From NCBI GenBank assembly GCA_900537185.1, contig LS999827.1, positions 563,001 through 627,000 of the forward strand: a stretch of 64,000 nucleotides of DNA. The letters run 5' to 3'. The notes beneath the pieces were generated by a model. The model was not told where the DNA came from. It made no database searches and saw nothing but the letters and a program-made list of their open reading frames with translations. The position numbers and the translations under genes are program-made. This stretch comes from Cytophagales bacterium Alg240-R148 (GTDB taxonomy: Bacteria > Bacteroidota > Bacteroidia > Cytophagales > Cyclobacteriaceae). This document shows positions 34,130 to 43,437 of this stretch, in pieces (within the stretch, counting starts at the first letter, position 1; each line of letters opens with the position of its first letter).

Positions 34130-35485
34130 TTATTTACTCGGAAGCGACATCCCCATAATTTTCCTATACAATGCTATTGCATTGGAATCCGTTAAAGAAG
34201 CAATAAAGTCCAGACAGGCCATTACAAGTCCGTAATTATTCTCTTTTTCCATTTCAATAGAAACCCTATGGCTTTCGGGAATAGACAACCATAGGTTTTT
34301 ATTCAATTTTGTCATCTTCCTAAATCCTTTATGTTGCAACTCAAAAACGCATTTTAAGTAGGCATCCATTAACCCAGGCAACACTCTAAAACCAGCCAAT
34401 TCGGTTTCTAATACCGTTTTTGAATTGTATATCCGCTGGATAGAAAGGGCTTTTATATTTTCTAAGACTGCGGCCGAAGGAATAATATCGGTTAGGGCTG
34501 TATCAAAAGTCCCATCCAACATACCCGCTTCATTTTCTAAAAAGGCCTCCACCGTTTCTTCAATCAAACGCGCTATGGCCAAAGCGCGCAACGTACCTGT
34601 TTTTTCTGAGGTACTGGGTATTTGGTCCAGCTTTTTTTTATCCACCCGTTCTCGGATAATTCCAGACAACAAATCAAATGTTTCCTCAAAACTAACCAAA
34701 TTGAGCATACAACCATCTTCCAAATCTATAATGTGGTAGCAAATGTCATCGGCCGCCTCCACTAAAAAAGTGAGCGGGTGCCTGGACCACATGCACACAG
34801 CTCCATCCCTTTGGGAAAGCAAACCCATTTCAGCAGCAATGGCGTTAAAAAAATCCAAATTACTACGAAAAACACCGTACTTCTTTTGCGATCTTTTGGA
34901 TTTGTCTACGCTTCCTACGGAAGATACCCTTGGGTACTTACTAAAAGCACCAAGGGTGGCAAAGGTTAATTTCAATCCTTGAAATCCATCTTTATTCAAA
35001 AGTCTAAAACCTTGGGCATTTCCTTCATAGTCGGTAAGGTCGGCCCATTCTTCAGACGTAAATTTGTTTTTAAAATTGGCATCCGTTTCCCGATCTTTAA
35101 AATAATTAGAAATGGCCTCTTCTCCTGAATGCCCAAAGGGAGGGTTTCCAATATCGTGAGCCAAACTTGCCGAAGCCACTATCCCTGCAAAATCATAAGA
35201 AGAATACCCATTTTCTTTTAATTCAGAATATTTTTCAATCAAGGCTTCTCCAACCATTTTACCCATAGACCGGCCCACAGAAGAAACTTCTAAACTATGG
35301 GTCAACCTTGTATGCACAAAGTCTTCTTCAGGCAAAGGATGAACCTGTGTCTTATCCTGCAATTTTCTAAAAGGAGTTGAAAAAATTATTCTATCAAAAT
35401 CCTGTTCAAAAGGACTTCTGCCCTTTTGCCTTGCCACATTTTGTTCCAGCTTTCTTTTTTCAGAAAGTAGCTTAACCCAATTCAT
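34130..35485 (-). CDS. dgt: deoxyguanosinetriphosphate triphosphohydrolase-like protein
   Basis: HD-superfamily enzyme of 451 residues that splits dGTP (or other dNTPs) into the nucleoside and triphosphate. The metal site is complete: HTRLTHSLEVSS, SLAHDIGNPPFGHSGE with the HD pair, and the later aspartate in EAADDICYHIIDLEDG. DRIIFSTPFRKLQDKTQV is the N-terminal hallmark. Two ATGs are adjacent; MNWVKLLSEKR at 35485 matches homologues. dNTPases of this family can restrict phage by depleting nucleotides, but this one looks like the common housekeeping type. It follows the MtfA-like gene after 11 bases. Confidence 0.93.
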   Translation of the reverse strand: MNWVKLLSEKRKLEQNVARQKGRSPFEQDFDRIIFSTPFRKLQDKTQVHPLPEEDFVHTRLTHSLEVSSVGRSMGKMVGEALIEKYSELKENGYSSYDFAGIVASASLAHDIGNPPFGHSGEEAISNYFKDRETDANFKNKFTSEEWADLTDYEGNAQGFRLLNKDGFQGLKLTFATLGAFSKYPRVSSVGSVDKSKRSQKKYGVFRSNLDFFNAIAAEMGLLSQRDGAVCMWSRHPLTFLVEAADDICYHIIDLEDGCMLNLVSFEETFDLLSGIIRERVDKKKLDQIPSTSEKTGTLRALAIARLIEETVEAFLENEAGMLDGTFDTALTDIIPSAAVLENIKALSIQRIYNSKTVLETELAGFRVLPGLMDAYLKCVFELQHKGFRKMTKLNKNLWLSIPESHRVSIEMEKENNYGLVMACLDFIASLTDSNAIALYRKIMGMSLPSK

Positions 35486-35496
35486 CATGACCTTTT

Positions 35497-36303
35497 TTAG
35501 TTAATATTCCAGTTTGCAGGGTTCTGATTTAAAAGCAAACTTAAAGTTTTAAACAATTTAGGGCTTTGTACTTCAAACAAATCAGGTCTTTCAAAAAAAA
35601 CTTCTACAGCTACTGCAAAAAACTCTTCTAAGTCTGTTGCGCCATAACTTCTAAATATACTTTCTTTACCAGATTGTATTGCTTCTATTTCCAACAAAGA
35701 AAAATGTTCCCATGTTCGCAAACCAGAAGGATTTAAAAACCCACTTTCTCCGTTGAGAATCTTATTTTCGAGCCGCAGGGCGTGCGCCATCTCATGCAAG
35801 CCCAAGTTCAAACTATCCGTTTCATCGGCATAACCACCTACAAAGTTAACCCAAGACAAAGCAATCACTCCATGCCTGGGGTTCACTTCTCCCTTGTGGT
35901 ACTTTTTACTGATATTAGAATAGTAATTGTCTGGATATACCAAAATGCGTTGAAAATGTTTCAAAAAAACTGGTGGCAAACCAAAAGTTAATTGCACCGC
36001 TGACGCGCTAATCAATACCTTCATTTCTTCTGTAACCTTTGGTATTCCTCGAGGTACAAAAGTTTTAGAAGCCATGAATTGGTTGATTCTTTTTTCAAAA
36101 ATTGTTTTGTCCGAAGCCGCCAACCTCTGGTAAAAAGTAAAAGACTTGTTTAAAATGGCTTTTTGACTAGAAGTAAGAGGAGTCAATAACTTTCTAGCAT
36201 TGACCAATCTGCTACTGCCATAGCGAAGCAAGTCCACCACTACACTTATGGTTCCAGCAATTATAACCACAAAGAGGAAACCCAAAACAATATACATTAC
36301 CAT
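35497..36303 (-). CDS. MtfA-like zinc peptidase (M90 family) with N-terminal membrane anchor
   Basis: Protein of 268 residues. Residues 3-23 form a transmembrane helix. The remainder matches MtfA/YeeI, with the zinc motif HEMAH (His170, Glu171, His174) in LGLHEMAHALRLEN and the glutamate ligand in DLEEFFAVAVEVFFERP. E. coli MtfA is a soluble peptidase that binds the repressor Mlc; the anchor makes this version membrane-bound, as in other Bacteroidota, and no Mlc homologue is seen here. It sits 17 bases after glyS. Confidence 0.88.
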   Translation of the reverse strand: MVMYIVLGFLFVVIIAGTISVVVDLLRYGSSRLVNARKLLTPLTSSQKAILNKSFTFYQRLAASDKTIFEKRINQFMASKTFVPRGIPKVTEEMKVLISASAVQLTFGLPPVFLKHFQRILVYPDNYYSNISKKYHKGEVNPRHGVIALSWVNFVGGYADETDSLNLGLHEMAHALRLENKILNGESGFLNPSGLRTWEHFSLLEIEAIQSGKESIFRSYGATDLEEFFAVAVEVFFERPDLFEVQSPKLFKTLSLLLNQNPANWNIN

Positions 36304-36320
36304 ATCCCTCTTTGATTACT

Positions 36321-37865
36321 CTATGCCTTTTTAAGCAATTGATTGATGGAGGTATAAGCTGCTATTTTTCCATTCAGGTCTGCTATAGGAATTCTTTCTT
36401 GTGCCATGGAGTCCCGTTCTCTAATCGTAACTGTTTGGTCTTCTAAAGTTTGATGGTCTACGGTTACGCAGTAAGGCGTGCCAATGGCATCGTGCCTTCT
36501 GTACCGCTTCCCAATAGCATCCTTTTCTTCGTAATGGCAATTGAAATCATATTTCAGTTCTTCCATGATCTCCGTTGCCTTTTCAGGAAGTCCATCCCTT
36601 TTCATCAACGGAAGAATGGCCACTTTATAGGGTGCCAAAGCTGCTGGCAATTTCAAAACTACTCTCTCACTGCCATCTTCTAGCTTTTCTTCTTCATAGG
36701 CACTGCTCATTACAGCCAAAAACATTCTATCCAATCCAATCGAAGTTTCTATTACATAGGGCACATAGTTTTGGTTGTCTTGTTGGTCAAAAAATTGAAG
36801 TTTTTTACCGGAGTGTTCTTCGTGGGCTTTCAGATCAAAATCCGTTCGGCTGTGAATGCCTTCAAGCTCCTTAAAGCCCATTGGAAAACGAAATTCAATG
36901 TCACAGGCCGCATTGGCATAGTGTGCCAATTGCAAATGATCATGGAAGCGATAGGACTCTTCGCTTATTCCCATCGCTTTGTGCCATTTGATTCTAGTTT
37001 CTTTCCAATGTTCATACCATTTTTTGTCTTCTCCTGGTTTAACAAAAAATTGCATTTCCATTTGTTCAAATTCTCTCATTCTGAAAATGAACTGGCGTGC
37101 GATAATTTCATTTCTAAATGCCTTGCCTATTTGGGCAATTCCAAACGGTATTTTCATCCTGCCTGTTTTTTGAACATTTAAAAAATTAACAAAAATACCT
37201 TGTGCTGTTTCCGGTCTTAAATAAATGGTATTGGCACCATCTGCTAGCGACCCTAATTCGGTAGAAAACATTAAGTTAAATTGTCTCACATCTGTCCAAT
37301 TCTTGCTGCCCGAAACCGGATCTGCAATATCCAAATCTAGAATCAACTGTTTTATAGATTCTAAATCTCCAGATTCAAGACCGGCTTTCATGCGGTCTTC
37401 GATACTCTTGATCTTTTCTTTGTATCCAAGTACCCTAGGGTTGGTTTCCAAGTACTGGTCTTTATCGAAAGATTCACCAAAGCGTTTGGCCGCTTTGTTT
37501 AATTCTTTTTCAATTTTGTTTTCAATTTTGGCTATTTGGTCTTCGATCAAAACATCTGCTCGATAACGCTTTTTTGAATCCTTGTTATCGATCAATGGAT
37601 CATTAAAAGCATCTACATGACCGGAAGCCTTCCAAGTTTTCGGATGCATAAAAATGGCCGCATCGATCCCTACAATGTTTTCGTGCATTTGCACCATTGA
37701 TTTCCACCAGTATTGTTTGATGTTATTTTTTAATTCTACTCCATTTTGACCGTAATCATAAGTTGCAGAAAGACCATCGTAAATTTCACTTGAAGGAAAT
37801 ACAAAACCGTACTCTTTTGCATGAGCTACGATTTTTTTTAACAGGTTATCGTCGTTTTGTGCCAT
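36321..37865 (-). CDS. glyS: glycyl-tRNA synthetase (dimeric alpha2 type)
   Basis: Class II aminoacyl-tRNA synthetase of 514 residues, the single-chain form also used in archaea and eukaryotes, not the alpha/beta tetramer. Motif 1-3 regions are visible: GVELKNNIKQYWWKSMV, YLRPETAQGIFVNF, FRNEIIARQFIFRMREFEQMEMQFF, and ETSIGLDRMFLAVM; the C-terminal anticodon-binding domain begins at APYKVAILPLMKRD. Thirty-eight bases separate it from the upstream histidine kinase. Confidence 0.97.
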   Translation of the reverse strand: MAQNDDNLLKKIVAHAKEYGFVFPSSEIYDGLSATYDYGQNGVELKNNIKQYWWKSMVQMHENIVGIDAAIFMHPKTWKASGHVDAFNDPLIDNKDSKKRYRADVLIEDQIAKIENKIEKELNKAAKRFGESFDKDQYLETNPRVLGYKEKIKSIEDRMKAGLESGDLESIKQLILDLDIADPVSGSKNWTDVRQFNLMFSTELGSLADGANTIYLRPETAQGIFVNFLNVQKTGRMKIPFGIAQIGKAFRNEIIARQFIFRMREFEQMEMQFFVKPGEDKKWYEHWKETRIKWHKAMGISEESYRFHDHLQLAHYANAACDIEFRFPMGFKELEGIHSRTDFDLKAHEEHSGKKLQFFDQQDNQNYVPYVIETSIGLDRMFLAVMSSAYEEEKLEDGSERVVLKLPAALAPYKVAILPLMKRDGLPEKATEIMEELKYDFNCHYEEKDAIGKRYRRHDAIGTPYCVTVDHQTLEDQTVTIRERDSMAQERIPIADLNGKIAAYTSINQLLKKA

Positions 37866-37903
37866 GCCGCAAAGATATACAACACGATCAGTGCAAACAA
37901 AAT

Positions 37904-39622
37904 TTAGTTATTATTTATAATCGGGATTTTTATATCAAAAGTAGTGCCCGAGTTTATTTGGCTTTTCAAATCTATGCTGCCATCTAATTTGTCTACTGTT
38001 TCTTTCACAATATAAAGCCCCAACCCAGAACCACTTGCAGTAGCGGTACCTCTATAAAACATTTCAAAAGCATTGTTTTTAACGTCTTCTGACATTCCGG
38101 GGCCATTGTCTTTTACAAGCAGTCTGAAACCTTTTTTCTTTACTTTCAATCCAATCGTTATCTGTTTCTCAGCACGCTCGCCCAGGTGGTACTTAACCGC
38201 ATTATTAACCAAGTTATTCAAAACTACTTTCATTCTTCCAATATCCAACTTCAATTTGATGTCGGGATCAAATTCATAACAAAACTTAATGGTTTTATAG
38301 TTTTCCAAGTATTCTATATTGCCTCGGACCTCATCCACCAGATCCGCAAAAACTATTTCCTCTGCAACTACTGAGGTTCGGGCATTTTTAGAAAAATCAA
38401 TTATTTCTTGTATAAAATCATCCAAATTCTGAACCCTGTTCTTGATCATGTCCAGGTATTGGGTCTTATTTTTAGCTTCTGCATCCAACTCCATTACATT
38501 CACCAAACCCAACACCGATTTTAAAGGCGCTCTTAAATCATGTGAAGTGCTATAGACAAAACGATCCAGTTCTTGATTGGCTTTTTCAAGCAACTCGTTT
38601 TGACGCAATATTTTTATCTCTGATCGCTTCTTTTCTGTTATATCCAAAATGCTCCCATACATCCGAACAGGTTGGCCTTCGGTGTCAAACTCTGCCTGTC
38701 CGCTATCTGTAACCCATATATAATTGCCTTGTTTGGTCTTCAACCGAAAATCGAGCAAATAGGGTGTTTGGAAGGCCAAATGGTCTTCAATCGCCTTTTT
38801 GACCATAAAAGCATCATCGGCGTGAACAAAATTTTTGAACGCATCAAAATTGAAGAAATTTAATTCGTTGCGCTCGTATTCCATCATTCTTTTCCATGCT
38901 GTACTCACCTCTACTTCATTGGTTTGTAAATTCCAATTCCAAAGGCCTAAATTTAACCCCTTGATGGTCAGACCCAACTGCTTTTCTGATTCTCTTAGTT
39001 CTTCATTGAGCTTGTCGTTTTTTCTCTCTTTTTCTATTAATTTTTGCTCTGATTTAAAAATAATCATGATTAAGAAGTACATGATTAAAAACGTAGTAAT
39101 AAGGGCTACAATCACATTAATTAGAAAACTGGAAAGCACATACTCTGGTGTCAACTCTCTAAATTCAGCCAATCTAATTTCCGTGAAACCTACAATATAA
39201 ATTAAAGTTAACCCAGTGAGTACTGCAAGAAGTGTGAAAATGTAATGCCGGTACCCAAATACTGCAAATGCAGCGATGGTTAGAACAATGAAATAAAAAC
39301 TAGCTCCAGTATAAATAGATTCAGAACTAGCTAAAACCAATAATATAAAATAACCCGACCAAATAATGGTTATCTTGGACATCAGGTACAGCCTTAATTT
39401 TACAAGGGCCAATGTAACCAAACCACAAAAAATAAAAACCAAATAATAAGGGCCCGTGCCCTCCATGCCTGCTATGTAATCAAAAACGAAGTAGAAGGAA
39501 CATGTAAAAACTGCAGTAACTCCTAAAAAAGCAGTTAGCAGGGCGATTTTATATTCAGAATCAGTTTTAAACTCTTCCTGTTCTTCAACAAAATACCCTA
39601 ACAGTTTTAATAAAAATTTCAT
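37904..39622 (-). CDS. membrane sensor histidine kinase with PAS domain
   Basis: Protein of 572 residues. About six hydrophobic helices (27-195) form an uncharacterised membrane sensor, followed by a coiled coil (about 195-225), a PAS/PAC domain (226-335), a HisKA dimerisation domain with the phospho-acceptor His361 in STSHDLRAPLK, and a HATPase domain with NNLVNNAVKY (N box), DNGPGM (G1) and GSGLGLYIVKE (G2). No response regulator gene is adjacent, so it is an orphan kinase. The antiporter gene ends 20 bases upstream and a shared transcript is likely, suggesting a role in ion or pH sensing (inference). Confidence 0.93.
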   Translation of the reverse strand: MKFLLKLLGYFVEEQEEFKTDSEYKIALLTAFLGVTAVFTCSFYFVFDYIAGMEGTGPYYLVFIFCGLVTLALVKLRLYLMSKITIIWSGYFILLVLASSESIYTGASFYFIVLTIAAFAVFGYRHYIFTLLAVLTGLTLIYIVGFTEIRLAEFRELTPEYVLSSFLINVIVALITTFLIMYFLIMIIFKSEQKLIEKERKNDKLNEELRESEKQLGLTIKGLNLGLWNWNLQTNEVEVSTAWKRMMEYERNELNFFNFDAFKNFVHADDAFMVKKAIEDHLAFQTPYLLDFRLKTKQGNYIWVTDSGQAEFDTEGQPVRMYGSILDITEKKRSEIKILRQNELLEKANQELDRFVYSTSHDLRAPLKSVLGLVNVMELDAEAKNKTQYLDMIKNRVQNLDDFIQEIIDFSKNARTSVVAEEIVFADLVDEVRGNIEYLENYKTIKFCYEFDPDIKLKLDIGRMKVVLNNLVNNAVKYHLGERAEKQITIGLKVKKKGFRLLVKDNGPGMSEDVKNNAFEMFYRGTATASGSGLGLYIVKETVDKLDGSIDLKSQINSGTTFDIKIPIINNN

Positions 39623-39642
39623 GTTAACAATCGCATTAACTT

Positions 39643-41574
39643 CTATACACCTTCGAATTTAAGACTGGTGTTTTGTAGACTCTTCTTAGACCCAACCAAG
39701 GTAATAATGTCTCCTTTTCGCAACCGTGTATACCCATGGGTAATGATCATTTGTCCTCCCCGCTTTACTGATAATATAATCAGATCTGATGGCAACCGCA
39801 ACTCTCGAAGCGTAATACCATGCAAATCTGTATTCAACAGCTCCAGATCCAAAGAATCTTGCCCTTCTTGCATGCCCAACAACAAGGAAGTCGCCATAGG
39901 GGAGCGAACCAAGTGGTCCATCAAACTCACCATAGCAGTAGAAGGGTCTACCACTAGAAATCCCAATTGATGAAATTTTTGAGCAAACCACCTTTCAGTA
40001 ATTCGGACCACCACGTCTTTTACCCCAACATGTTCGTATAAAAACTCCCCTATTGCCAAGTTTTCTGTATCCGACAAAAGCAAAACAACCGCCTCGGCCT
40101 TCCAAGCGTCCAGCTGTTCAAATGTATCCCGCTCGAACCCTTTAATTTTTTGTACGTTTAAATCTTCTATTTCAAGTTCAGAGACATCTTCTTTGGTAGT
40201 AGCAATAATTACGTTCCAATTGCTTTGTTCCAATTGTTTAGCCAAAGCAATAGAATGGTTTTCAAGCCCAAAAATAATGCAATCCCTTTGCCCATCGAAC
40301 ACATGATCCTCTGCCTTTTCATGGCTCTCTCCTACTTTTTGAATAGCATATTTAAAAAGTGGAGGACCAATTATTTGGTTCAACACTATAACTGCAATTA
40401 CAATGGTTGAAAACTCGTTGCCCCAACCAGGAAAGGCATTGGCAATAATCGTGGACAGCCCGAGAGCAACTCCCGCTTGGGTCACGTAAGGCATCCAGCC
40501 ATACACCCTGAACTCTTTTGGGTCTTTTGCTAAAGTAGCACCAGTATAGGCTCCAATCATCATAGAAAGCAAACGAATCATAAAAAAAAGCAGTGCAATT
40601 GGCCATACCTGAATTAATACATCCAGTGCCATAGTGGCCCCCGTCAAAGTGAAAAAGGCCATGTAAATGAATGGACCTGTTTCTTCAAGAATCTTAATAA
40701 ATTCTGGTCTGTACTTGGTATAATTAGTTACCAAGAAACTACCTACAATACATATTAATAGTGGTTCTAAATGAAAAACATGCCCCAAAGATGCCTCAGA
40801 ATACGAAGCAATAAAATGAGACAACTCATATACAGAGAAGCCTACGACAATAATCAAAACAGATTTGATGTGGTGTCTGATTCTAAAATGCAAAATAAAC
40901 TCCAACACCTTGCCTACCACAAAACCCAGCGCAAAAGAGCCAACCAATTCCAGTATTAAATAAAATATGAAACCCAGCCCCATGGCTTGTTTGTTAATCA
41001 AAGCACCTGCTATCGCAAAATTGACCGCAAACAAAACGATTACAATAAAATCTTTTAAGACGGTGACACCAATGGCAGTTTGTGTAAAAGGGCCCTTTGC
41101 ACGCATTTCATTGATCACCGCAATAGCAGATGCTGGCGACCTGGCAACGAATATAGTCCCGAAAAGAATGGACACCGCCAGTTTGCTAATTGGTTCCATC
41201 TCTTTCATGAACGGGATAAAATCAGATGCAAAATACACGGCAATACTCCCCAGCCCAAATGTCACCACCAACTGGCCCATGGTATTCCAACTAATGCTGT
41301 TGATTCGACTCCTTAATTCACGCAAATAAAGTTCTGCACTGGCTGCAAATGCAATAAAAGCCAAGGACAAATCATTTACGAACAATAACTTTTGGCTGTA
41401 TTGCAATGTAATGATGTTAAGGCCGTAAGGCCCACACAATACCCCCATTAATAACAACCCAGTTATAATGGGAAACCTGTATTTAACCAATTGTTTCGCT
41501 ACTTGATTGGAGGCAATTGTGATCACCAAAAAACTGGCAACAATAATCAATAATTTAGTAATGATTTCCGTCAT
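39643..41574 (-). CDS. CPA2-family cation:proton antiporter with RCK (TrkA-N/TrkA-C) domains
   Basis: Membrane protein of 643 residues. The first about 400 residues hold 12-13 helices of the Na+/H+ exchanger fold, including LLMGVLCGPYGLNI and ARSPASAIAVINEMRAKGP near the ion site. A TrkA-N domain (about 425-545, DCIIFGLENHSIALAKQLEQ) follows; here the dinucleotide-binding loop is GLENHS rather than GxGxxG, so nucleotide preference may be altered. A TrkA-C domain (about 565-643) ends the protein. KefB/KefC-type K+/H+ exchange is likely. The histidine kinase starts 20 bases downstream. Confidence 0.9.
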   Translation of the reverse strand: MTEIITKLLIIVASFLVITIASNQVAKQLVKYRFPIITGLLLMGVLCGPYGLNIITLQYSQKLLFVNDLSLAFIAFAASAELYLRELRSRINSISWNTMGQLVVTFGLGSIAVYFASDFIPFMKEMEPISKLAVSILFGTIFVARSPASAIAVINEMRAKGPFTQTAIGVTVLKDFIVIVLFAVNFAIAGALINKQAMGLGFIFYLILELVGSFALGFVVGKVLEFILHFRIRHHIKSVLIIVVGFSVYELSHFIASYSEASLGHVFHLEPLLICIVGSFLVTNYTKYRPEFIKILEETGPFIYMAFFTLTGATMALDVLIQVWPIALLFFMIRLLSMMIGAYTGATLAKDPKEFRVYGWMPYVTQAGVALGLSTIIANAFPGWGNEFSTIVIAVIVLNQIIGPPLFKYAIQKVGESHEKAEDHVFDGQRDCIIFGLENHSIALAKQLEQSNWNVIIATTKEDVSELEIEDLNVQKIKGFERDTFEQLDAWKAEAVVLLLSDTENLAIGEFLYEHVGVKDVVVRITERWFAQKFHQLGFLVVDPSTAMVSLMDHLVRSPMATSLLLGMQEGQDSLDLELLNTDLHGITLRELRLPSDLIILSVKRGGQMIITHGYTRLRKGDIITLVGSKKSLQNTSLKFEGV

Positions 41575-41645
41575 AAACCTCTTAATTGAACACGCAGTGC
41601 TGTTATGAATGAATTTTACATTTAATCTGTTCTGTGCTTTAATAA

Positions 41646-41677
41646 AAAAATAGGCGCAATTCTGTCTTCCTATTTTT
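41646..41677 (-). terminator. rho-independent terminator after the M20 amidohydrolase
   Basis: On the minus strand AAAAATAGG pairs with CCTATTTTT (plus positions 41646-41654 and 41669-41677) with a 14-base loop, followed by a T-rich tail. It closes the secA-SPOR-M20 unit. The rest of the 165-base gap is the leader of the antiporter gene with no other clear element. Confidence 0.75.
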
Positions 41678-41739
41678 CGAGAACATGAAAAATAAGCATT
41701 TTGTTTATAAAAACGCGTTGAAGATGTGAAAAAATTAGA

Positions 41740-42924
41740 TTAATCTGTCAATGCATTGTAGGTAAGCCATGCCATCAAGCCTGCTCCTATTTCGAGTGCA
41801 TTTTCGTCAATATTAAAAGTAGGGGTATGCACATACGACGTAATTCCCTTGGAAGGGTTGCCCACTCCTAACCTGTAAAAACAAGAAGGCTTTTCGTGTG
41901 TAAAATAAGCAAAATCTTCTGCTCCCATCCATAGGGGTAAAGACTCTACGTTCTCTTTGCCTAGGTATTCTTCTGCTCTTTGTCTTGAACTGGCGGTAAA
42001 GGTTGGGTCGTTGACCAGACAAGGGTAGCCCTTGTCAATGTGTACCTCGCAAATCGCACCCATTGCAAGTGCGGTATGTTCTGCAATCCTTGTTATCAAT
42101 TCGTGGCCTTTGCTGCGCCACTCTTCATCTAGGGCTCTAAAAGTACCCGCAACTTTAACTTCATTTGGAATAATATTGGTTGCTCCTGCTGCTTCTACCT
42201 TACCAAAAGAAAGAACCGAAGGCAACTTTGGATTACAATTTCTACTGATTACTTGTTGCATGGCAACAATGATATGAGAAGCAACCAACACCGTATCTGT
42301 TAGCAATTCTGGGACCGCCGCATGCCCTCCTTTGCCTTTAATAGTTAAATACACTTCATCTGCACTGGCCATGTACATGCCTTCTCTAAAGCCCACTTTG
42401 CCCACTTCTATCAAGGGCATAACATGTTGGGCCATCATTTTTTCGGGCGTTGGGTTTTCCAAAACGCCATCCTTAATCATTAAGGACGCACCGCCAGGGT
42501 TTTTTTCTTCACCTGGTTGGAAAACCAGCTTTACTGTACCTTCCAGCTCCTCCTTTAGATTCCATAATATTTTAGCTGCTCCCAATAAAGAGGCTGTGTG
42601 CACATCGTGCCCACAAGCATGCATAATGCCTTCTTTTGTAGATTTGTACGGAACATCATTTGCCTCTTGAATGGGCAGTGCATCCATATCCGCGCGAAGC
42701 CCTATTACTTTACTCGTTGGGTTCTTCCCTTCTATCAATGCCGTTAGCCCAGTAGTAGCGACTCCTTTTGTGATTGGAATACCCCAAGAAGATAAGATAC
42801 CTGCAACGTATTCCATTGTTTCGTATTCTTCGTACGACAACTCTGGGTTGGCATGGATGTGTCTTCGATAAGTTCTTACTTCTTCTAAGTAGTCTTTTGC
42901 GAGGCCTTTTATCTTATCTAACAT
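41740..42924 (-). CDS. M20-family amidohydrolase (N-acyl-L-amino acid / hippurate hydrolase type)
   Basis: Zinc- or manganese-dependent hydrolase of 394 residues. It shows YRRHIHANPELSYEE, GLRADMDALPI, the metal-binding HACGHDVHTASLLGAA, QPGEEKNPGGASLMI, the dimerisation-domain segment KGKGGHAAVPE, and MGAEDFAYF near the C terminus. The exact acyl-amino acid substrate is unknown. It starts two bases after the SPOR lipoprotein stop, in the secA operon. Confidence 0.93.
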   Translation of the reverse strand: MLDKIKGLAKDYLEEVRTYRRHIHANPELSYEEYETMEYVAGILSSWGIPITKGVATTGLTALIEGKNPTSKVIGLRADMDALPIQEANDVPYKSTKEGIMHACGHDVHTASLLGAAKILWNLKEELEGTVKLVFQPGEEKNPGGASLMIKDGVLENPTPEKMMAQHVMPLIEVGKVGFREGMYMASADEVYLTIKGKGGHAAVPELLTDTVLVASHIIVAMQQVISRNCNPKLPSVLSFGKVEAAGATNIIPNEVKVAGTFRALDEEWRSKGHELITRIAEHTALAMGAICEVHIDKGYPCLVNDPTFTASSRQRAEEYLGKENVESLPLWMGAEDFAYFTHEKPSCFYRLGVGNPSKGITSYVHTPTFNIDENALEIGAGLMAWLTYNALTD

Positions 42925-42926
42925 GG

Positions 42927-43436
42927 TTAATAGGAAAATTTTCTGCGCACTATAATGGCATTAGGGAAATGTTTTTTAATTTTCAAATAGGTACTGTGGG
43001 CTTCAAAATGGCTGTAAAACTCGCCCAGTCGGACCTTGTAATTAGGTGTTTCATAACTCAGTACTGCTTTCATATCTGGTTCAATGGACATCGCTTTGCC
43101 CCTGGAATAATTGGCTGTTTCGTGTATCCCTCCAGAATAAACTTGAACGGCGTACCCAAAAAGGGACCTGCGCTTGTTTTGCGCATTTACTGCAGTGCTT
43201 TCTAATTTTGCATTTAATGTTTCGGTAATGTCCAACACAGGTTCGTACCTGCCAGCTAGTGCCGTATCCGTAGGTTGGGTTTCAAAACGCCCTGTATCCG
43301 GTTCGTTTTCATATACCAACCGGTACTTGGATAAATCTTCATAATAACTTCCTTTTCCTGAAGAAGAGGATTGTAAAGCCGGGCTGCACCCATTAATAAT
43401 TAGAAAACCGATCAATGCAAACAGTAGGTATTTCAT
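42927..43436 (-). CDS. SPOR-domain lipoprotein
   Basis: Predicted lipoprotein of 169 residues. MKYLLFALIGFLI at 43436 gives a signal with lipobox INGC (Cys at about 17); the longer frame begins with TTG inside secA. After a low-complexity linker, residues about 95-169 (GYAVQVYSGGIHETANYSRGKA, NYKVRLGEFYSHFEAHSTYLKIKKHFPNAIIV) form a SPOR domain, which binds denuded septal peptidoglycan. It follows secA after one base. A role at the division site or in the envelope is the family expectation. Confidence 0.85.
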   Translation of the reverse strand: MKYLLFALIGFLIINGCSPALQSSSSGKGSYYEDLSKYRLVYENEPDTGRFETQPTDTALAGRYEPVLDITETLNAKLESTAVNAQNKRRSLFGYAVQVYSGGIHETANYSRGKAMSIEPDMKAVLSYETPNYKVRLGEFYSHFEAHSTYLKIKKHFPNAIIVRRKFSY

Positions 43437-43437
43437 T

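Noticed and set aside
34130-35485. dgt as an anti-phage nucleotide-depletion gene
   Set aside because: The sequence and housekeeping context suit the ordinary dGTPase family; nothing marks it as a defence member.
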